Assembly (NCBI GenBank): GCA_964587755.1
Contig: CAZPMC010000002.1
Span: 62,001-126,000 of the forward strand
Reading direction: 5' to 3'
Source of the DNA: CAZPMC01 sp964587755
Lineage (GTDB): Bacteria; Bacillota; Clostridia; Acetivibrionales; DTU013
DNA: 64,000 bases
A program made the translations under genes and the position numbers. Below are positions 60,317 through 64,000 of this stretch, one piece after another. The notes beneath the pieces were generated by a model. It saw only the letters and a program-made list of their open reading frames with translations, made no database searches and was not told where the DNA came from. Numbering within the stretch: position 1 is the first letter of the stretch; each line of letters begins with the position of its first letter.

Positions 60317-62653
60317 TTAATATGCTGTTCTTGCAATACTTCCTACTGTAGCTGTATTTTTAACACCCTTTACATAGAAGGTTACATCTTTATCCGAAAG
60401 GTTTGCTACCTCCACTTCATTTTCAGCAATCACAACCCTTACCCAGTCGCCCCTCCAGAAAAGCTTAAAGCTAATTTTCTTTATTTGCTTGGGAAGGCAA
60501 GGATTGAATGTGAGCTCCTGCTTGTTTAGAATGCTGGTAAGCCCGCCGAATCCAAGCACTATTTCCTGCCACATGCCTCCGACGTTTGCAAAATGAACAC
60601 CGTCTGATGAACGGGGTCTGGCGCCGAAATCTATATCAATTGACTTCTTCCAGTTTTCATACGCCTCTTCCGCCCTGCCCATATTTGCTGACAGCATCTG
60701 ATGATGACAAATAGAATTTGAAGAGTCATGTATCGTAATAGGGCTGTAGTAATCGTATGAAGCCACCTTCTGCTCTATTGTGAAAGAGTCTGTAAACACA
60801 GCCATCAAAGCCACAACGTCTGATTGCTTAAGGCATTTGGACCTGTACCTCTTTTCCTGGGTAGTAAACTTACCGAATAACTGTGTCTTATCCTTCCAAA
60901 GTCTCTCAATATCAATAGACGCAAATGCTGTATCAAAGTCATCACACTGCCAGACTATATTTCTTTCTTCGTCTATGGGAATAGGCAATCCGTCTGCAAT
61001 CTCATTGAAAAGCTCTATTTCCTTTTCATCAAACGAAAGCTTTTCACACAGCTTTTTATAAATATCCGGTGCATCAGCCTTTATCATTTCAACCACTTCT
61101 CCCACTAATCTGAGATTGATTTTTGTGGTGAAATTAGTGTACGCGTTGTTATTTGTTATAGGCTTGTACTCATCGGGTCCCATTACTCCTAAAATCTGAT
61201 AACCCGGCTTTCCTTCAATCACATCAACTCTTGATGTCCAATACCTGGCTGTCTCAATGATTATCTCCAGACCTTGATTGTACAGATAGTCCTTATCGTT
61301 TGTGTTCAGGAAATAATGCCAGATTCCAAGAACAATATCTGCTGTAATATGAATCTCATGGTCTGCATATTCCCATAATGAACAAACCTCATCGCCCTTG
61401 AAATCCGTCTGCCACGGATACCTGGCACCTATATAATTCATGCTCCTGGCACTTCTTCTGGCACCATCCAATATGTGATACCTGTACATTGGAGTCATCT
61501 TTGCCAATTCAGGCTGGGTGTAGATATAGAACGGCTGGAAGAATATTTCCATATCCCAGCAAACAGATCCTAAGTAAGCCTCACTGGTAGTTCCCTTTGC
61601 ACAATTCAGCGCACGGTAATCCTTAGAACGTGCCCTGAACAGATGATAAATAGACTGTCTGATTGCAAGCTGGCTGTTGTAGCCCTCATCATCATCCGAC
61701 TCAATAATTACGTCGGACACTTCCCATCTCTTCCTCCAAATTTCCTTGTGCTCTTCATAGATGTTATTTACGCCTGTCTTAAAGCTGTCATTGATTAGTT
61801 TGGCAGCCGATTCCAATAGCGTATCTTTGTCGAAATAAACATCCGCAATCTCGGCTGAAATCTTGACGACCTCTGCTCCCTGACCCTGCATGAGAGTGAA
61901 GGAAGAAGTTGAATAAGCCCTTCTTTCCTCTAAGCTCACCTCATAGGAGTCCGCTCTGTTGTTTATCATTTTACTTACGGTTATAACCCGTCCGTCCAGA
62001 TTTGTTGTAACATCTGAGTAAATTATGTTATCTGCATAGTCTCCGACCTTGCGCTCTTTGAATTTATCAAAGCCGTTTGTCCTTACATCATTGTCTACAT
62101 AGCTTTTTACCTGTATGTCAGCCTTACCGGAAAGCATTTGTATGAATACCTGCTGAACGCATATAAACCTCTGCTCAGGATTCATAAACCTTTTGAACAT
62201 AAGCTCCAGCTTCTTGCCGGACTTTGTTGTCCAAATAAAGGTCCGGTACAATGTGGCAGTCTTCATATCCAGCCATCTGCAATAGTCAGATATGTCGCAC
62301 TTTTCCATGTCCAGCTTTTCTCCGTCGGCATAAACCACCAGCCCGAGATAATATGGAAGGTTTACAATTCCCACATTCCAAAACGGATGCTTGGCCTGAA
62401 CCAGTTGTATAAAAGTACCCCATCTGCTTTTCTTCGAAGGTATTACCTCCAGTGAGACATTGCCGGGAATACGGTCATACTCAAAATTTTGCTCGTCATC
62501 CTCAAATCCCTCATCGAAGCTGGATCTGGTTGTCATATTTCCCGTCCCCAATGCCATTACGGATTCCCAGTGCCGAACCTTTGCCACCTCGAATTTGTCC
62601 TCTACCACGCACCAGTTTCTATCAATGCCGTTCCTGTAGTCGTTAAAATACAT
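60317..62653 (-). CDS. GH65 family inverting disaccharide phosphorylase
   Basis: A 778-residue protein of the kojibiose/maltose/trehalose phosphorylase family, which splits an alpha-glucoside with phosphate to give beta-glucose 1-phosphate. The N-terminal beta-sandwich is followed by an (alpha/alpha)6 barrel. The catalytic acid is the Glu in MGPDEYKPITNNNAYTNF. SVCWDMEIFFQPFY and the phosphate-binding region near SSNSICHH (His-Ser pair) are also visible. Family members differ in the residues after PDEY, and KPIT here does not let me assign the acceptor. No signal peptide, so it works on an imported disaccharide. It follows the kinase by 28 bases and shares its transcript. Confidence 0.9.
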   Translation of the reverse strand: MYFNDYRNGIDRNWCVVEDKFEVAKVRHWESVMALGTGNMTTRSSFDEGFEDDEQNFEYDRIPGNVSLEVIPSKKSRWGTFIQLVQAKHPFWNVGIVNLPYYLGLVVYADGEKLDMEKCDISDYCRWLDMKTATLYRTFIWTTKSGKKLELMFKRFMNPEQRFICVQQVFIQMLSGKADIQVKSYVDNDVRTNGFDKFKERKVGDYADNIIYSDVTTNLDGRVITVSKMINNRADSYEVSLEERRAYSTSSFTLMQGQGAEVVKISAEIADVYFDKDTLLESAAKLINDSFKTGVNNIYEEHKEIWRKRWEVSDVIIESDDDEGYNSQLAIRQSIYHLFRARSKDYRALNCAKGTTSEAYLGSVCWDMEIFFQPFYIYTQPELAKMTPMYRYHILDGARRSARSMNYIGARYPWQTDFKGDEVCSLWEYADHEIHITADIVLGIWHYFLNTNDKDYLYNQGLEIIIETARYWTSRVDVIEGKPGYQILGVMGPDEYKPITNNNAYTNFTTKINLRLVGEVVEMIKADAPDIYKKLCEKLSFDEKEIELFNEIADGLPIPIDEERNIVWQCDDFDTAFASIDIERLWKDKTQLFGKFTTQEKRYRSKCLKQSDVVALMAVFTDSFTIEQKVASYDYYSPITIHDSSNSICHHQMLSANMGRAEEAYENWKKSIDIDFGARPRSSDGVHFANVGGMWQEIVLGFGGLTSILNKQELTFNPCLPKQIKKISFKLFWRGDWVRVVIAENEVEVANLSDKDVTFYVKGVKNTATVGSIARTAY

Positions 62654-62681
62654 AATGCCACTCCCCCCTATACGGCTATAT

Positions 62682-63572
62682 TTATGAATGCTTTTCCTTT
62701 ATTCTCTGCATGACATCCTCAAGCGTACCCTGAAATGGCCCATAGGTTTCCATTTTAATAGAAACTAGTGCTGCGGCAAACTTTAAGGATTCAGCTGCAT
62801 CATGTTCGAGTCTCCACGAAAGGTAAGCTGCAAATGTGGTGTCACCGCGTCCTGTTCTTCCTATAACACTACTATTTGAGAACTTCTCATAGTATGTCAC
62901 ACCGTTAACTCTTGCTAGAACTCCTTCTGAATGTGTTATAAGAATTTCCGGGCATCCCCAGCTTTCTACAATTTTAGCAGCCTCTTCGAGATTATCAGTT
63001 CCTGTGAGAACTTTTGCCTCAACTATGTCAAGCTTAACTTTATCCATCAAAGAGATAATCTCTTTTTTATCTTTTACATCGCCGAAATTAATCTCATGTG
63101 TAACAGGAGTAATCTGCCTTACAAAGCTTTGCATGTCAGTGGATAAACTATACCCTCTTGCTTTTAGCCCTTTTATGAGAGCCATGTCAAATTCGGAATC
63201 TGAAATACCAGCCAGATGCACAAACGTTGATTCCAGCTGTGGAACGTCTTCAATAGAAATAAGCCCTGCAGTTCTGACTAAAGTAATTTTTCTTTCGTCT
63301 ACATTTTCTGACTCATGTACAACTCTTGAATATGTAGTAACATCACTTGGGATGAGATATGTATCAACTCCAACCTCTTTCATGGGGTCTAAAATCTCTT
63401 CTTCTGCAGGATTCATTTTAACTACTGCAGCAACCTTCTTTCCCACTCTTGCAGCCACCATAGCCCCGCATAAAACAGCACTACCCGGCGCAATTATCGG
63501 TTCTCCGCCAAATGGGGTTACCTCGTCATAACACATGTGTCCAATAAAAGTTACATCGTACTTTTTCATCAT
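62682..63572 (-). CDS. PfkB-family carbohydrate kinase
   Basis: A 296-residue ribokinase-type sugar kinase. VTFIGHMCYDEVTPFGGEP at the N-terminus, GSAVLCGAMVAARVGKKVA (the substrate-side GG-like region) and the C-terminal GRTGRGDTTFAAYLSWRL with the catalytic Asp are visible. The anion-hole motif is usually GAGD; here it is GRGD, which is unusual. It is the first gene of a two-gene unit with GH65 and probably phosphorylates the non-glucose product of the phosphorylase; substrate unknown. GGAG lies about nine bases before the ATG at 63572. Confidence 0.88.
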   Translation of the reverse strand: MMKKYDVTFIGHMCYDEVTPFGGEPIIAPGSAVLCGAMVAARVGKKVAAVVKMNPAEEEILDPMKEVGVDTYLIPSDVTTYSRVVHESENVDERKITLVRTAGLISIEDVPQLESTFVHLAGISDSEFDMALIKGLKARGYSLSTDMQSFVRQITPVTHEINFGDVKDKKEIISLMDKVKLDIVEAKVLTGTDNLEEAAKIVESWGCPEILITHSEGVLARVNGVTYYEKFSNSSVIGRTGRGDTTFAAYLSWRLEHDAAESLKFAAALVSIKMETYGPFQGTLEDVMQRIKEKHS

Positions 63573-64000
63573 GTACCTCTCCTTATCGAAAATAAAATAA
63601 TATAATGGTATGAAATCTCATGCATAAACCATGTTAATTCTATATTGAGTTAAACGTTTACTAATAGATTTTACTTAAAAATTAAATAAAAGTCTATACT
63701 GTTTTAAGCTTTATATTATCCAAATTAATCGTTTTCCTCTAGTTTTCTTCATGTTCTTAGATTATTCATACCTTTATAATTTAATTTATCGTCAGGAAAT
63801 AATGCTTTAAACATTTACAAATTTGCCTTTGTCGTTTAAAATAAATATAGATATAAACAATTCTACCGAAGATAAGTAATAATTATACGAATTTACGAAT
63901 TCCTTGCTTGATTTTGAAATTATAAGATAATTATAAATAGTCGATGGAAATTAAAGCTTTTTGATGATAACCTCAAATTTCGGCACATACTTGCAATTTT
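63573..64000. other. 428-base AT-rich non-coding region at the right end
   Basis: Apart from the operator at 63651-63660 I see no complete gene, RNA or terminator here. A minus-strand frame from 64000 to a TAA at 63951-63953 reads CKYVPKFEVIIKKL and could be the C-terminus of a gene beyond the window, but 16 codons are too few to decide. No promoter with both boxes close to consensus was found for the kinase gene. Confidence 0.5.
63651..63660. promoter_or_regulatory. LacI-type operator upstream of the kinase-GH65 genes
   Basis: The perfect 10-base palindrome TAAACGTTTA, 79 bases before the kinase start, has the same CG-centred core as the operator in the lacI promoter. It suggests common control. 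Confidence 0.65.

Noticed and set aside
63951..64000. C-terminal end of another minus-strand gene at the right edge
   Set aside because: Only 16 codons are visible, too few to support a feature; noted in the entry for the right-end region.
1..64000. CRISPR arrays, insertion sequences, prophage, tRNA or rRNA genes
   Set aside because: Looked for throughout; no spaced short repeats, transposase or integrase motifs, or tRNA/rRNA cores were seen.

Overview
The window looks like part of the chromosome of a motile, endospore-forming, anaerobic Gram-positive bacterium of the class Clostridia. The flagellar genes follow the Bacillus/Clostridium order (yvyF-flgM-flgN-flgK-flgL-yviE-fliW-csrA-flagellin). 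Sporulation genes spoIIE, spoVT and spoVG are present, as are Firmicute markers (GdpP, PurR, RecD2, RsgI). The SigI/RsgI pair would fit a relative of cellulolytic clostridia (Acetivibrio/Ruminiclostridium type), but this is inference. I see no rRNA, tRNA, insertion sequence, prophage or CRISPR array. Almost all genes lie on the minus strand.

Layout. (1) 1-13484: a flagellin-linked glycan locus. It holds two paralogous Rossmann-type proteins (one with a methyltransferase domain, the other cut by the window edge), a PseB-like UDP-GlcNAc dehydratase, a complete RfbF-RfbG-RfbH set for CDP-3,6-dideoxyhexose with a candidate final reductase, two very large TPR/glycosyltransferase proteins and a small orphan protein. 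(2) 13517-23296: three tandem short flagellins (the middle one a chimera made by an exact 816-bp tandem duplication), csrA, fliW, yviE, flgL, two flgK genes, flgN, flgM and yvyF. SigmaD-like promoters precede the flagellins and flgM. (3) 23312-31066: comF, recD2, a small membrane protein, a divergent HD-GYP protein, and metK under a SAM-I riboswitch next to ftsH. (4) 31205-40150: hpt, tilS, dnaB, rplI, gdpP, a MazG-like gene, pheA, a candidate structured RNA, and rpsF-ssb-rpsR with a small membrane protein. (5) 40255-47008: spoIIE with a Spo0A-type promoter, sigI-rsgI, spoVT and a membrane-anchored parvulin. (6) 47090-54260: mfd, pth, prs, a GlmU reduced to its uridylyltransferase half, spoVG with a SigH-like promoter, and purR with a PurBox pair upstream. 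(7) 54521-56999: murC, fabZ and a YfbR-like HD nucleotidase. (8) 57078-64000: a sugar-use island with a LacI regulator, a DUF4432 epimerase-like protein, a decayed parvulin remnant, a GH65 disaccharide phosphorylase and a PfkB-type kinase, with matching LacI-type operators at both ends.

How it fits together. SigmaD, FlgM, CsrA and FliW can couple hook completion to flagellin synthesis, and the flagellin leader carries the two GGA sites expected for CsrA. The sugar-nucleotide and glycosyltransferase genes directly downstream probably decorate the filament. The most unusual items are the chimeric flagellin, the CDP-dideoxyhexose module in a flagellar locus, the vWA-like insertion in one FlgK, the stand-alone GlmU uridylyltransferase, the unassigned RNA candidate near 38500, and the GH65/kinase/DUF4432 regulon of unknown substrate. 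Several start codons were moved from the longest open frame to an internal start with a better ribosome binding site; the reason is given in each entry.
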